Shown in pieces: positions 1 to 9,584 of a stretch of DNA of 64,000 bases. Each line of letters starts with the position of its first letter. Positions within the stretch are counted from its first letter, which is position 1. The notes under the pieces are model-generated. The model made no database searches and had not been told where the DNA came from. It was given only the letters and a program-made list of their open reading frames with translations. A program made the position numbers and the translations under genes. The DNA is from Halospina denitrificans. GTDB taxonomy: Bacteria; Pseudomonadota; Gammaproteobacteria; Pseudomonadales; Oleiphilaceae. Where the stretch lies: NCBI RefSeq assembly GCF_004364635.1, contig NZ_SOAX01000003.1, positions 249,538 to 313,537 of the forward strand. Direction: 5' to 3'.

Positions 1-703
1 CGGCACGCGCACCCGCCTCGATGGACATGTTGCAGATGGTCATGCGCGCTTCCATCGAGAGGCTGCGGATGGCGGAACCGGCGTACTCAATGGCGTAGCC
101 CGTGCCACCGGCGGTCCCGATGGTGCCGATAATCGCCAGCATCACGTCCTTGCCCGTGATCCCCGGCTTCAGTTCCCCATCCACCTGGATGAGCATGTTC
201 TTGGACTTCTTCTGAACGAGACACTGCGTCGCCAGCACATGCTCCACCTCGGAGGTGCCGATGCCGTGAGCCAGGGCCCCGAACGCGCCGTGAGTGGAAG
301 TGTGGGAGTCGCCACAGACAACCGTCATCCCGGGCAATGTCGCGCCCTGCTCCGGCCCGATCACGTGCACGATGCCCTGGCGCTTGTCATTCATGCCGTA
401 CTCGACGATACCGAACTCGTTGCAGTTCTGGTCGAGAGTCTGCACCTGGGTCCGGGAAATCGGATCCGCGATGCCCTCGACGCCGCTCTCGCGTCCGGTG
501 GTGGGCACGTTGTGATCCACGGTCGCGAGGTTCGCATCAATCCGCCAAGGCTTCCGCCCGGCGATCCTCAGCCCTTCAAAGGCCTGGGGCGAGGTCACTT
601 CGTGCAGCATGTGCCGGTCAATATAGATGAGGGATGACCCATCCGGTCGATCCGTCACCACGTGCGAATCCCAGAGTTTGTCGTACAGTGTCTTGCCACT
701 CAT
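1..703 (-). CDS. leuC: 3-isopropylmalate dehydratase large subunit, 5' part
   Basis: LeuC, with LeuD, isomerises 2-isopropylmalate to 3-isopropylmalate in leucine biosynthesis. The reading frame begins at ATG 703 with an AGGAGA ribosome site just upstream and runs off the window edge after about 234 of roughly 470 residues. Visible family motifs are DHNVPTT, the [12 protein letters not shown] substrate loop and [12 protein letters not shown]. The three cysteines that bind the 4Fe-4S cluster lie in the missing half and cannot be checked. A LysR gene is transcribed divergently, as is usual upstream of leuC in pseudomonads, and a promoter with an overlapping dyad lies between them. Confidence 0.96.
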   Translation of the reverse strand, partial: MSGKTLYDKLWDSHVVTDRPDGSSLIYIDRHMLHEVTSPQAFEGLRIAGRKPWRIDANLATVDHNVPTTGRESGVEGIADPISRTQVQTLDQNCNEFGIVEYGMNDKRQGIVHVIGPEQGATLPGMTVVCGDSHTSTHGAFGALAHGIGTSEVEHVLATQCLVQKKSKNMLIQVDGELKPGITGKDVMLAIIGTIGTAGGTGYAIEYAGSAIRSLSMEARMTICNMSIEAGARA

Positions 704-753
704 GAAACGCTCTCCTGTGCGGCTTTTCAGCCAAGTTGACGGCTATTGGGGTA

Positions 754-783
754 ATCATACAAACTTGCTATGGATTACAGCAA
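754..783 (-). promoter_or_regulatory. leuC promoter with overlapping dyad (candidate LysR operator)
   Basis: On the minus strand a -35 TTGCTG (783-778) and a -10 TATGAT (759-754) are separated by 18 bp and point at leuC about 50 bp downstream. The -35 overlaps an inverted repeat on the plus strand, TTGCT-N9-AGCAA (765-783), the size and layout of LysR-family operators. Binding by the adjacent LysR protein is inference. Confidence 0.5.
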
Positions 784-857
784 TTCATGTTTTTTATGTT
801 TCGGATTCTATATTGGAATTTGAACTAACAACTGAAACAGAGGGATAGGCGATCTCC

Positions 858-930
858 GGGGGTGGTGGGAAGGTCTCCCAGGAACCGCCACAAGTACGTC
901 CGTGTAGGCGGTTCCCGGAAAGGGCACCCC
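858..930. repeat. Imperfect palindromic element in the leuC-LysR intergenic region
   Basis: A 9-bp perfect inverted repeat (GGAACCGCC 881-889, GGCGGTTCC 907-915) encloses a TACGTCCGTGTA-like loop. A weaker outer pair (GGGGTG near 860, CACCCC near 925) flanks it. The loop and the GGTTCCCGG edge resemble the larger palindrome at 43087-43202, so both may be members of one extragenic repeat family. There is no T-tract, so it is unlikely to be a simple terminator. Confidence 0.45.
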
Positions 931-985
931 CTAGCCTCTCGTCAATAAAGCACAACCCCAAACAAGCTAGGGACAAAACCAAACA

Positions 986-1864
986 ATGGACACCCAAGCA
1001 CTAACGGCATTCGTAGCAGTAGTCGATGCAGGCTCATTCTCGATAGCCGCCGAAAACCTGCATTTAACCCAATCGGCAGTGAGTAAACGAGTAGCCACCC
1101 TCGAGGACCAGGCAGGACGGGAACTGATTGAACGCCATGGCCGCCGAATCAGCCTGACGGACGCCGGCCGCGCCCTGCTGCCCCATGCCAGACAGGTCCT
1201 TGATGACCTCCATAACGCCAGGCAGTCCCTCACCAACCTCGATACCGAACTCCAGGGCCCCCTGCGGCTGATCACCAGCCACCACATCGGCCTTCACCAC
1301 CTGCCCCGCTGGCTCCGGGCCCTCACCCAGCGTCATCCGGATCTGAGATTCCAGCTCCAGTTCATGGAATCGGAACAGGCCCTGGAGCAGCTTGATCAGC
1401 GGGATGCGCCGTTGGCCTGGGTGACGTTGAATGATCGGGTCATGGAGAAGTTCCAGGTGTGGTTTGCCTGGGAGGATCCGATGAGTTTTGTGTGTGGGAC
1501 GGACCATCCACTCGCGGCCAGGGAGTCGATCACCCTCAGGGATCTGGCCGAATACCAGGCCATATTGCCGGCCGCCAGCACCGAGACGTACCGGGTAATC
1601 TCGCATCTTTTTCTGGAGCAGGGGCTGCGGCTGGAGGCGCAGATGCCAACCAACTACCTGGAGACCATCAAGATGATGACGTCTGTTGGGCTGGGTTGGT
1701 CGGTGCTGCCCGATACCATGTTGGATGACTCTCTGAGGGTGCTGTCCGTGGATCAGCCGGTCACACGTATGCTCGGGGCCGTCGGGTTGCGAGGTCGGGA
1801 GCCGGGGCGTGCTGCCCGGGAGTTGGTGGACGTGGTGCGGGAACAGGAAGCGCCGGCCGGTTAG
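986..1864 (+). CDS. LysR-family transcriptional regulator
   Basis: The 292-residue product has the standard LysR plan: an N-terminal winged helix-turn-helix in about residues 1-60 (ALTAFVAVVDAGSFSIAAEN, then TQSAVSKRVATLE) and a periplasmic-binding-protein-like effector domain from about residue 90. It is divergent from leuC, so local control of leuC is the simplest guess; the effector cannot be told from sequence. The start at ATG 986 gives the normal length, with a weak AGGGA ribosome site. Its stop overlaps the convergent MFS gene by 4 nt. Confidence 0.9.
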   Translation: MDTQALTAFVAVVDAGSFSIAAENLHLTQSAVSKRVATLEDQAGRELIERHGRRISLTDAGRALLPHARQVLDDLHNARQSLTNLDTELQGPLRLITSHHIGLHHLPRWLRALTQRHPDLRFQLQFMESEQALEQLDQRDAPLAWVTLNDRVMEKFQVWFAWEDPMSFVCGTDHPLAARESITLRDLAEYQAILPAASTETYRVISHLFLEQGLRLEAQMPTNYLETIKMMTSVGLGWSVLPDTMLDDSLRVLSVDQPVTRMLGAVGLRGREPGRAARELVDVVREQEAPAG

Positions 1865-3042
1865 CCTGCTCTGCTGCCGGCATAGGCATGCTCAGGGTTG
1901 GGGCGCATCCAGATCCACGCAGCAAGCACCCCGATCAACATGGCGCCCGCCCCCATCTGGAACGCAAGAACAGTGCTCTCCCACTCCACCATCAGCCCGG
2001 CCAGGGCCGCGCCCGTGGCACCCCCGGCGCCGTAGGTTAAACCGCTGTAAAGCGCCTGGCCCTGCCCCTGGTGGCCTTCCCCGAAATGGGCGTGGATGTA
2101 GTGAATGGAAGCGGCGTGCAGCGCGGCGTAGGAGGCCGCATGGAGGAGTTGGGCGCCCAGGAGTATCCAGAGAATCGCGGAGAACTCAGCGATTACCAGC
2201 CAGCGGAACGCGGTCAGGATTGCGGCGCAGAGCATGATGGTGCGCATGGGGAACCGGGCGAGCACCTTGTGCATAACCAGGAAGAGCCCGACCTCTGCCA
2301 GCACCCCGAGCGCCCAGAGGGTACCGATACTGAACTTGCCGTAGCCGATCTGCTCCAGGTGGATACTGAAAAAGGTGTAGTAAGGACCGTGGCTGGCCTG
2401 GAGCATGAAGTTGAGGATGAAGAAGGACCAGACCTCGGGCTTTTTCAGTATGGCGGTGACCGGGCCATGGTGGGGCTGACGGCGCGTTCGGGGTTCATCC
2501 CGGACGCCGAAGGACGCGAGAAAGAGCGCCATAAACAGCGGCAGCACCAACCAGGGCAGAATGGAAACCGGCAACCATTCGAGCAAGGCCCCGAAACCCG
2601 CCACGGAACCAATGAAGCCGATGGAGCCCCAGAGCCGGACCCGCCCATAGCGGCGGGCATCGGAGCCGAGATTGTGCAGGGTAATCACTTCAAAGAGGGG
2701 CAGTACCGCGTTCCAGAAGAAGCTGAAGCTGAGCATCACCAGCAGCAGTCCCCAGAAGCCGGGGCGCAGCAGAACGAACGCGAAGCACAGCAGAGCAAGC
2801 ATTGAGCCCATGCGGATCAGGCGCAGACGCTGGCCGCTGCGATCCCCCAGCCAGCCCCAGAGGTTGGGGGCGATGATCTTGGTGCCCTGGATCGTGGCCA
2901 TGAGCAGCGCGATCTCCAGGTACGCGAAGCCCTGATCCTGCAGGTAGAGGGCCCAATACGGCATGAGGACGCCGAGGGCGGCGAAGAACCAGAGGTAGAG
3001 GTTGGAGAGGCGCCAGTAGACCGAAAGCCCGGATGGCGCCAT
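1861..3042 (-). CDS. MFS permease, phenylpropionate-transporter (HcaT/MFS_1-like) type
   Basis: This 393-residue membrane protein has about 12 hydrophobic segments. The start region (WRLSNLYLWFFAALGVLMPYW) and the loop motif GWLGDRSGQRLRLIR after TM2 match the MFS_1-like group that includes E. coli HcaT and LacY-like symporters. The substrate is not predictable. The gene is 1 nt downstream of aroC on the same strand and probably co-transcribed with it. Its stop overlaps the LysR gene by 4 nt on the opposite strand. Confidence 0.85.
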   Translation of the reverse strand: MAPSGLSVYWRLSNLYLWFFAALGVLMPYWALYLQDQGFAYLEIALLMATIQGTKIIAPNLWGWLGDRSGQRLRLIRMGSMLALLCFAFVLLRPGFWGLLLVMLSFSFFWNAVLPLFEVITLHNLGSDARRYGRVRLWGSIGFIGSVAGFGALLEWLPVSILPWLVLPLFMALFLASFGVRDEPRTRRQPHHGPVTAILKKPEVWSFFILNFMLQASHGPYYTFFSIHLEQIGYGKFSIGTLWALGVLAEVGLFLVMHKVLARFPMRTIMLCAAILTAFRWLVIAEFSAILWILLGAQLLHAASYAALHAASIHYIHAHFGEGHQGQGQALYSGLTYGAGGATGAALAGLMVEWESTVLAFQMGAGAMLIGVLAAWIWMRPNPEHAYAGSRAG

Positions 3043-3043
3043 A

Positions 3044-4150
3044 TCAGCGTTCCTGGCGGCGCGACTGCTCGATATCCGGGGTGTCGACCTTCACATCCGC
3101 ATTCTGGGCCCGATGACGGAGGTAGTGGTCCATGACCACGATGGCCATCATGGCCTCGGCAATGGGGGTGGCGCGGATGCCGACGCAGGGGTCGTGGCGG
3201 CCCGTGGTGATCACCTCCACCGGGTCACCATTGACGTCAATGCCCCGGCCCGGAATACGCAGGCTCGAGGTGGGCTTGAGGGCGATCTGGGCCACCAGCG
3301 GCTGCCCCGAGGAAATCCCGCCCAGCACACCACCCGCGTTATTCGACAGGAACCCCTCCGGGGTCATCTCATCCCGGTGCTCAGTGCCTTTCTGGGCCAC
3401 GCTGGCAAAGCCCGCACCCATCTCTACGCCCTTGACCGCATTAATGCTCATCAGCGCACTGGCCAGGTCGGCATCCAGGCGGTCGAATACCGGCTCGCCC
3501 AGCCCCGGGCCCACACCATCGGCAACCACCATGATCCGCGCGCCAACCGAGTCCCCTTCCTTGCGCAGGGCATCCATGTAGTCCTCCAGCTCCCCGACGC
3601 GTCCCGGCTCGGCACAGAAGAAAGCATTCTCGTGGACGGCGGACCAGTCCTCCACCTTGAGTTCAATGGGGCCAAGCTGGGTCATACAACCCCGGATCTC
3701 GATCCCCTTCTCCCGCAGGAAAACCCGGGCAATGGCGCCAGCCGCCACGCGCATGGCGGTCTCACGGGCCGAGGAACGGCCACCGCCGCGATAATCACGG
3801 ATGCCGTACTTGTGCCAATAGGTGTAGTCCGCATGGGCGGGACGGAACTGGTCCTTGATCTTTGAATAGTCCTTCGAGCGCTGGTCGGTATTCTCGATCA
3901 GCAGTCCTATGGGAGCTCCCGTCGTCCGGCCTTCAAAGACCCCGGAAAGGATCCGCACCTCGTCCGCCTCACGGCGCTGCGTGGTATGGCGGGACGTGCC
4001 GGGCTTACGCCAGTCCAGTTCCGCCTGGATGATTTCCTCGGACACGGGCAGCCCCGGCGGGCAGCCGTCAACGATACAGCCAAGGGCCGGTCCATGGCTT
4101 TCCCCGAAGGTACTGACCGTAAAGAGTTTTCCGATTGAGTTACCTGACAT
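3044..4150 (-). CDS. aroC: Chorismate synthase
   Basis: AroC converts 5-enolpyruvylshikimate-3-phosphate to chorismate using reduced FMN, the last common step of aromatic amino acid synthesis. The 368-residue product is full length. It carries the signatures [18 protein letters not shown] near the N-terminus and the FMN/substrate motif [12 protein letters not shown] near residue 130. ATG 4150 starts 8 nt after the prmB stop, so prmB-aroC-MFS looks like one transcript. The prmB-aroC neighbourhood is common in gammaproteobacteria. Confidence 0.98.
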   Translation of the reverse strand: MSGNSIGKLFTVSTFGESHGPALGCIVDGCPPGLPVSEEIIQAELDWRKPGTSRHTTQRREADEVRILSGVFEGRTTGAPIGLLIENTDQRSKDYSKIKDQFRPAHADYTYWHKYGIRDYRGGGRSSARETAMRVAAGAIARVFLREKGIEIRGCMTQLGPIELKVEDWSAVHENAFFCAEPGRVGELEDYMDALRKEGDSVGARIMVVADGVGPGLGEPVFDRLDADLASALMSINAVKGVEMGAGFASVAQKGTEHRDEMTPEGFLSNNAGGVLGGISSGQPLVAQIALKPTSSLRIPGRGIDVNGDPVEVITTGRHDPCVGIRATPIAEAMMAIVVMDHYLRHRAQNADVKVDTPDIEQSRRQER

Positions 4151-4158
4151 TGTCGGTT

Positions 4159-5079
4159 CTACCCGGTTTCCGTTTCATCAAGACCCTGGAGCGCTTCGGC
4201 ATCCAGAACAAACACCCCGTGACCACCGTTCTCAAACGCCAGCCAGGTAAAAGGCAGGCCGGGAAACGCGGCTTCCAGGGCCGGCTGACTGTTACCCACC
4301 TCACCGACAAGCACCCCGTCCGAAGCAAGATACCGGTAAGCCTGACGGACAATACGCTCCATGAGCGCCAGCCCATCCGGTCCGGCCGCAAGGCCAAGCG
4401 CCGGTTCGTGCTGGTACTCGGGCGGCAGGTCCGCCATATCCTCGGCGTCCACATAGGGCGGATTGGCCAGGATCAGATCATAAGGGCCTTCCAGCGCCTC
4501 GAAAAGATCCGATTCAATCGCGGTAACCCTGTCGGAAAGGCCATAACGCTGAATGTTGCGCTCGGCAATCTCTCGGGCACCCGGGGAAATATCGGCAAGA
4601 TCGACCTGGGCCTCGGGAAACTGACAGGCAGCGGCGATCCCAATGCAGCCGCTACCCGAGCACAGGTCAAGGATACGCCCAACGGGCTTCCCGTTCAGCC
4701 AGGGACCGCCCTCCTCCAGCAGGAACTCACCAATGGGCGAGCGCGGAATAAGCACCCGTTCATCAACCTCGAAGGGCAACCCCATGAACCAGGCTTCGCC
4801 GGTCAGGTAGGCCACCGGAGTCCGCTCACTGACGCGTTTCTCGATGCGGCCGAAGAGCGTCTCGCGCTCCGCGTTCGTGAGCCTGGCATCGAGATACTGG
4901 GTATTATCCATCATGGGCAGATGCAGGGTCTGCATCACCAACTGCACCGCCTCATCCCAGAGGTTATCGGTGCCGTGCCCGCAATATACCTCGCCCACTG
5001 AAAACCGGGAGACGGCAAACCGCAACCAGTCACGGACCGTGTGGAGATGTTGGAGGGCATCGGCCTGCGTATCGGGCAT
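4159..5079 (-). CDS. prmB: Ribosomal protein L3 N5-glutamine methyltransferase
   Basis: PrmB methylates a glutamine of ribosomal protein L3 with S-adenosylmethionine. The 306-residue protein has a helical N-terminal domain, then the Rossmann methyltransferase fold with motif I ([14 protein letters not shown]) and the amide-methylating [10 protein letters not shown] motif. The N-terminal part ([15 protein letters not shown]) is typical of PrmB rather than PrmC. It lies directly upstream of aroC. Confidence 0.95.
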   Translation of the reverse strand: MPDTQADALQHLHTVRDWLRFAVSRFSVGEVYCGHGTDNLWDEAVQLVMQTLHLPMMDNTQYLDARLTNAERETLFGRIEKRVSERTPVAYLTGEAWFMGLPFEVDERVLIPRSPIGEFLLEEGGPWLNGKPVGRILDLCSGSGCIGIAAACQFPEAQVDLADISPGAREIAERNIQRYGLSDRVTAIESDLFEALEGPYDLILANPPYVDAEDMADLPPEYQHEPALGLAAGPDGLALMERIVRQAYRYLASDGVLVGEVGNSQPALEAAFPGLPFTWLAFENGGHGVFVLDAEALQGLDETETG

Positions 5080-5122
5080 TCCCGGATTCCTGTCTATCCA
5101 ATTGAGGGCGGAATTATATCAG

Positions 5123-6340
5123 TTATTGGCTGCCGGGGCCCGGGACCGGACGCATCGGATTTCCCGTCTGCCGGTACTCGGCAAGGGCGTCCTCGGCCAG
5201 CATGCGACCGAGCTGGATCAGTTCCGGAGCCTTATGGTAGTCAAAGGACCGGCACACGTGCTTGGGGAAGTTGATCAGCAGATCCGGCGGATAGCCGGCC
5301 AGCTTATAGCGCGTCAGTGAGTGCTGCATGGTTTCGAGGGAGAGGTTCATGACATCGAACTTACCGAGGCCCAGTTCCTGGAGACTGACGGGCTCCGCCC
5401 CCTCGTCCCCACCATCATCGGTGGGCTCACGGTTTCTGCTACGCAGGGCGAAACGCGCCTGAGCCTTTTGCAGCGCCTCTTCTTCACTGCTTGCCTTATT
5501 GCGTTTCCAGCCGCCGCCGGGGTCCTGGTTGTCCCAGTCAAACCACCGTGCCGCTCTCTGCTTGAGCTTGTCGATCCATTCATCCGGCGAGGCATCCGCC
5601 TCATCGGACGGGTCCACCGCCCCCTCTTTATCCGGATCCGTCTCCTGGGAGTCAGACTTTGGATTGGAAGGATCAGGCCAGTCAGAGCCCTCAACCTTTT
5701 CGTAGTTGCTCCATTGGTCCAGCGGGGGCAGGTCCCGGTACTTGCGATCCAGACCACTGAGGTTAACGGCAACAATCATATCCGCGTGAGAGGCCACCGT
5801 GGGAATGATCGGCACTGGATTAAGCAGGCCACCGTCAACCAGGACACGGCCATTCATCATCACCGGCGTCAGAACGCTGGGTATGGCAGCCGATGCCCTG
5901 ACCGCCTCGTAAAGCGGCCCCTCCTGGAACCAGATCTCCTTGTGGGCAAGCAGGTCCGTGGCCACGGCAGTGAAGTCAATGGACAGATCCTCGATCCGGG
6001 TGTCGCCAAGCATTTCGTGGACCACCCCAAAGACCTTTTCGCCCCGGATGGCCCCGGGAGATCCCAGGGAAAAGTCCAAAAGGCGAAGCAGCTGGAACTG
6101 ATCCAGCCCGGTAACCCAGTCCTTGTAATCCGTGAGCGTCCCCGCGCCATACATGCCACCGATCAGCGCGCCCATGCTGGCTCCGGAAATCGCGATAATG
6201 TCATACCCCTGCTCGCGCAGTACCTCGATCACGCCAATATGGGCATAGCCGCGGGCACCGCCACTGCCGAGCACCAGCGCAACCGTGATGCCCTCTCCCG
6301 GCAGGGTCCTGTCATTGCGGCTAACCTTGCTACTCATCAT
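5123..6340 (-). CDS. Patatin-like phospholipase (RssA/YchK type) with acidic insert
   Basis: The 405-residue protein has the patatin catalytic dyad: the oxyanion motif GSGGARGYAHIG at about residues 25-36, the nucleophile box GASMG (Ser about 55) and the aspartate in DGGLLNPVP. It should hydrolyse acyl esters of lipids; the substrate is unknown. After the catalytic core, about residues 215-330 form a charged region rich in D, E and R that short RssA homologues do not need; its role is unknown. It starts at ATG 6340 or 6337 behind GGGAAGG and overlaps the DUF4892 gene end by 11 nt. A second, unrelated-type patatin lies at 35105-36568. Confidence 0.88.
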   Translation of the reverse strand: MMSSKVSRNDRTLPGEGITVALVLGSGGARGYAHIGVIEVLREQGYDIIAISGASMGALIGGMYGAGTLTDYKDWVTGLDQFQLLRLLDFSLGSPGAIRGEKVFGVVHEMLGDTRIEDLSIDFTAVATDLLAHKEIWFQEGPLYEAVRASAAIPSVLTPVMMNGRVLVDGGLLNPVPIIPTVASHADMIVAVNLSGLDRKYRDLPPLDQWSNYEKVEGSDWPDPSNPKSDSQETDPDKEGAVDPSDEADASPDEWIDKLKQRAARWFDWDNQDPGGGWKRNKASSEEEALQKAQARFALRSRNREPTDDGGDEGAEPVSLQELGLGKFDVMNLSLETMQHSLTRYKLAGYPPDLLINFPKHVCRSFDYHKAPELIQLGRMLAEDALAEYRQTGNPMRPVPGPGSQ

Positions 6341-7238
6341 TCCCTTCCCGAATCAGCATCACTTCGATACGACGCCCACTGCGCTCCGCCTCAACCGTAC
6401 GCACCAGCGGCCCCAGAACCCGGGTCCTGATCCGGTCGGCGTTGAGCCCGCGTTCTTCCAGCAGTGCCTGTAATCGCTGGGTAGCGGCCTTCGTCTGTTC
6501 CATAACCTGATCCAGGCTCCCATCCTCCAGGGGTGAAAAGCCAATCAGATGCAGCGAACCATCCTCGTATTCCTCGGCAAGCGCCAGTATTCGATCGAAA
6601 ACCGCCGCGCTGGCCTCCATGGTAGGCGAATCCGGGTTGTCCCAGGGAACGATCACGGGCCCAAAGATACGTCGTTCCTTCAGCGCCACACCCGGGAGAC
6701 TTTCACCCTCGGCCAGCCGGAATGCCTGCTCATGAACATAGACCTCCCGGTTGCCGCGCTCAATGGCATAGAGGGTGTTGAGCTGGATGCGGTTCTTGGC
6801 ATCCGGCCAGGCCGTCACCCAGTACCTCTGGGCATCATCGCGCCCGTAAAGCCTGGACTCATCAAATACCCGGTTCGCCCAGACATTGCTGTTCCCACAG
6901 GCGCGCCCCTGGCATTCGAAGAGCACCGTCGCTTCTTTTTCCCGGATCCGGGACCGGTAGTAGTCAGCAACCTCCTCCACACGGTTACTCCGCCCGACAC
7001 GCAGTGTCCGAATAAACCCGGACCAGCGCTTGCGGATCGAGTCATTGACACGCAATTCGTTATTCACCTCACTGACCGCCCCGAGGAAGACCCGCATCTC
7101 CTTGTCCTCGATAGAGGAGCGCCGCTCCACGCTTCCCCCGGGAAAAGGCGCAAAACCCGGCTCTCCTTCGGCCGTCGCGGCAATGGCCGGACTGACCAGC
7201 CCCGCCATCAAAAGAACAACTCCCAACCCGTTTCTCAT
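6330..7238 (-). CDS. DUF4892-type exported protein
   Basis: The 302-residue product has a signal peptide (hydrophobic stretch at residues 4-18, cleavage after AIA). The middle contains FECQGRACGNSNVWANRVF, typical of DUF4892 proteins of pseudomonads and Marinobacter. The last 80 residues (SLHLIGFSPLEDGS, then RTRVLGPLVR and RRIEVMLI) look OmpA-like, suggesting a periplasmic or envelope-anchored role. No enzymatic residues are evident. It overlaps the upstream hydrolase gene by 4 nt (ATGA) and the downstream patatin gene by 11 nt, so the three are translationally coupled. Confidence 0.75.
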   Translation of the reverse strand: MRNGLGVVLLMAGLVSPAIAATAEGEPGFAPFPGGSVERRSSIEDKEMRVFLGAVSEVNNELRVNDSIRKRWSGFIRTLRVGRSNRVEEVADYYRSRIREKEATVLFECQGRACGNSNVWANRVFDESRLYGRDDAQRYWVTAWPDAKNRIQLNTLYAIERGNREVYVHEQAFRLAEGESLPGVALKERRIFGPVIVPWDNPDSPTMEASAAVFDRILALAEEYEDGSLHLIGFSPLEDGSLDQVMEQTKAATQRLQALLEERGLNADRIRTRVLGPLVRTVEAERSGRRIEVMLIREGNDE

Positions 7239-8134
7239 TCCGCGTCCATCCTTTGTTCAAGCCATTCCCGGCAACCGGCGCTGATTTCCTCGACCCGCCC
7301 GTCGAGATGACAGTGATGGCCCCCTGGCGTATCCAGAATCCGGTAATCGGGCAGGTAAACGTATCGCTGTTCCATCATTTCCCGCTTATAGGTGAGCAGA
7401 CCATGAGAGGCCCTGACAACAAGAACCGGCACCGCGACCGCGCTCAGGCAGGCAACGACTTCCGCTTCATCAAGGCGGTGCATGGACGGGTAACGCAGGC
7501 GCGGATCCGTAACCCAGGACCAACCCTGCTCCGACTGTATCAGGTTACGGGGTACAATAACCTCCGCGGCATCGCGGGTCAGCGGGATGCGACCGCCCAT
7601 GCGCGCCGTTACCGCGTCTTCCGGGTCGGCATAGACGGGAAGGGAGCCACGGCTGCCGCCACGCATCCGGTCAATCGACTTCCTGAGATCCGCCGGGAAA
7701 TGCTCGGCATCACCGACGAGGGGCCCTAAGCTGTCGATCATGATCAGCCCGCGGACCCGGTCCGGGGCAGCCACCGAGAGAAGCAGAGCAATAATACCGC
7801 CCAGGGAGTGACCCAGCAGGATTGCGCCTTCGGGCGCATGGCATTCCAGGAACTGGGCCAGGTCCCGCACGTAATCAAGCATTTCATAACTTTCGCCCGG
7901 AGGGCGATGGAAGGAATGGCCGTGCCCCGGCAGATCCAGGGCAATCACCCGATGATACCGGGCCAGACGGGGTCCCAGTCGGCTGAAACTGGCCGCATTA
8001 TCCAGCCAGCCATGGAGAGCGATGATTGGGGGATCCTCATGCCGACCCCAGCACAATCCCTCCAGCACACCGGCGGGCGTTTCAAACTGGCAGTAATCGG
8101 GCTTTGGCTGGGGCGCTGATTCGGGGTCTGTCAT
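7235..8134 (-). CDS. Alpha/beta-fold hydrolase
   Basis: The product is an alpha/beta hydrolase of 299 residues from ATG 8134; a GTG lies one codon upstream. It shows the oxyanion HGWLDNAASF motif, DLPGHGHS after strand 5, the nucleophile elbow GHSLGG, and a late His in GGHHCHLDG. This is the full Ser-Asp-His set expected for an esterase-like enzyme; the substrate is unknown. It follows pilZ after 3 nt. The position after pilZ is usually held by tatD in pseudomonads, so the neighbourhood is altered here. Confidence 0.88.
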   Translation of the reverse strand: MTDPESAPQPKPDYCQFETPAGVLEGLCWGRHEDPPIIALHGWLDNAASFSRLGPRLARYHRVIALDLPGHGHSFHRPPGESYEMLDYVRDLAQFLECHAPEGAILLGHSLGGIIALLLSVAAPDRVRGLIMIDSLGPLVGDAEHFPADLRKSIDRMRGGSRGSLPVYADPEDAVTARMGGRIPLTRDAAEVIVPRNLIQSEQGWSWVTDPRLRYPSMHRLDEAEVVACLSAVAVPVLVVRASHGLLTYKREMMEQRYVYLPDYRILDTPGGHHCHLDGRVEEISAGCREWLEQRMDAE

Positions 8135-8137
8135 CAC

Positions 8138-8488
8138 CTACATGGTGTGCGTGGGTCGATCGGAATTCAATGACCCTGCAAGATAGGCTTCGATTTTCGT
8201 TCGCGCCGTTTCGTCGTCACCGTTGAACTGGATACCCACCCCGGCAGCACGGTTGCCCTGTGCCCCCTTTGGGGTCACCCAGACCACCTTTCCGGCAACG
8301 GGAATCTTATCCGCCTCATCCATAAGATTCAGCAGCAGAAAGACTTCATCCCCCATCCGATAGTTCTTCTGGGTCGGTATGAAGAGGCCGCCATTCTTCA
8401 CGAACGGCATGTAAGCCGCGTAAAGAACCGCCTTGTCCTTGATGGTCAGCGTCATTATGCCGCTGCGTGCACCGATACCAGGGCCCAT
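8138..8488 (-). CDS. pilZ: Type IV pilus assembly protein PilZ
   Basis: The 116-residue protein is very close to Pseudomonas PilZ: LTIKDKAVLYAAYMPF, NGGLFIPT, DEVFLLLNLMDE, IPVAGKVVWVTPKGAQGNRA and the terminal SDRPTHTM. PilZ is needed for type IV pilus assembly and interacts with other pilus-biogenesis proteins. Like its orthologues it lacks the RxxxR and D/NxSxxG residues used to bind cyclic-di-GMP, so it is unlikely to be a c-di-GMP receptor. It is 46 nt downstream of holB, the usual arrangement. Confidence 0.96.
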   Translation of the reverse strand: MGPGIGARSGIMTLTIKDKAVLYAAYMPFVKNGGLFIPTQKNYRMGDEVFLLLNLMDEADKIPVAGKVVWVTPKGAQGNRAAGVGIQFNGDDETARTKIEAYLAGSLNSDRPTHTM

Positions 8489-8534
8489 AGCGCTCCAGTC
8501 CCGTTATTGAATTTACTGCCTCCAGTCTAGCGCC

Positions 8535-9584
8535 TCAGCCCTGTTTTGCCACCCCGGGCCTTCTCATCAGCGCACGCCACTGATCCAGGAGCCCAATCAG
8601 TTCGAGTTCCGGGTTGACGTTATACTCCATGCCACGGCGCGCTTCCCTGACGCCCTCGTACACCTGGTGAAGATGTGCCGGATGCTGGCGGCCGGCCAGA
8701 AACCGCAACATGGCCGCCGCCTCCCCGTCACGAATCGCCTCCGGCGATGCGGCGGCCCTGGCCAGATCATGGGCCCAGTCCTGAAGCAGATCCAGGGCCT
8801 CGGAAAACGGCATCTTCAGAAACGGTTGCACCGCCTCGGAAGGCGAGTTCGCTGACTTGAGATACTGCTGCAGCGCGCGCAGACACTCGCGCCGCTGCCC
8901 GATACGCTCCGCCTCGAGAAGGCGTTTTGCCTCCAACGGCGCCCCGCCCGCCCACTGCAGGGCCGTCAGACGATCCGCGGCACTGCTGCCCGGGCACTGA
9001 TCGCCCAGCCAGGCAACGCCCGTCTCGGTATCCGGAGCCTCCACCCGCAACGCCTGGCAGCGGGAGCGGATTGTGGGGAGTAGCGGCTGCCCTGCCCGGT
9101 GCAGAAGGATCAGGAAGGTATCGGCGGGCGGCTCTTCCAGGGTCTTGAGTAGTGCGTTGGCCGCATTCAGATTGAGTTGGTCCGCCCGGCTGATCAGCGC
9201 CACCTTGCGGCGTGCCACCTGGGGGCTCTCCATACTGAACGTGGCCAGGGCCCGAACCTGATGGATCCGCACAAAACGGGACTGATCGGTAGGGTGAAGA
9301 AGGCGGGCGTCAGGATGCCCCTCCCCGATGAAAAGCCGACACTGCTTGCACTGGCCGCAGGCTACAGCGCCCGAACCACGCTCCACCGGCGCATCACAGA
9401 CCAGCAATGCGGCCAGCGCAGTAGCTAACTCGGTCTTGCCGACACCGGCTGGGCCGGTAAGAAGGCTGGCGTGCGGGAACAGCCCTTCTCCGATGCGCCG
9501 GGCCATGCTGGCGTACAGGTCACCGTGCCAGGGTAATGGCTCGGGCTCATCCGCCTGAAGAGGCAGCAGTTCGGGATCGGCCAT
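8535..9584 (-). CDS. holB: DNA polymerase III delta' subunit
   Basis: HolB is a clamp-loader subunit. The 349-residue protein shows the AAA+ P-loop region TGPAGVGKTELA, the zinc-binding cysteines in the segment CDAP to CGQCKQC, and LLKTLEEPP. The start at ATG 9584 has AGGAGA upstream, though it lies 38 nt inside the end of the preceding transglutaminase gene. In most relatives tmk precedes holB. Here the upstream gene is tgpA, so tmk has been separated. Confidence 0.95.
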   Translation of the reverse strand: MADPELLPLQADEPEPLPWHGDLYASMARRIGEGLFPHASLLTGPAGVGKTELATALAALLVCDAPVERGSGAVACGQCKQCRLFIGEGHPDARLLHPTDQSRFVRIHQVRALATFSMESPQVARRKVALISRADQLNLNAANALLKTLEEPPADTFLILLHRAGQPLLPTIRSRCQALRVEAPDTETGVAWLGDQCPGSSAADRLTALQWAGGAPLEAKRLLEAERIGQRRECLRALQQYLKSANSPSEAVQPFLKMPFSEALDLLQDWAHDLARAAASPEAIRDGEAAAMLRFLAGRQHPAHLHQVYEGVREARRGMEYNVNPELELIGLLDQWRALMRRPGVAKQG

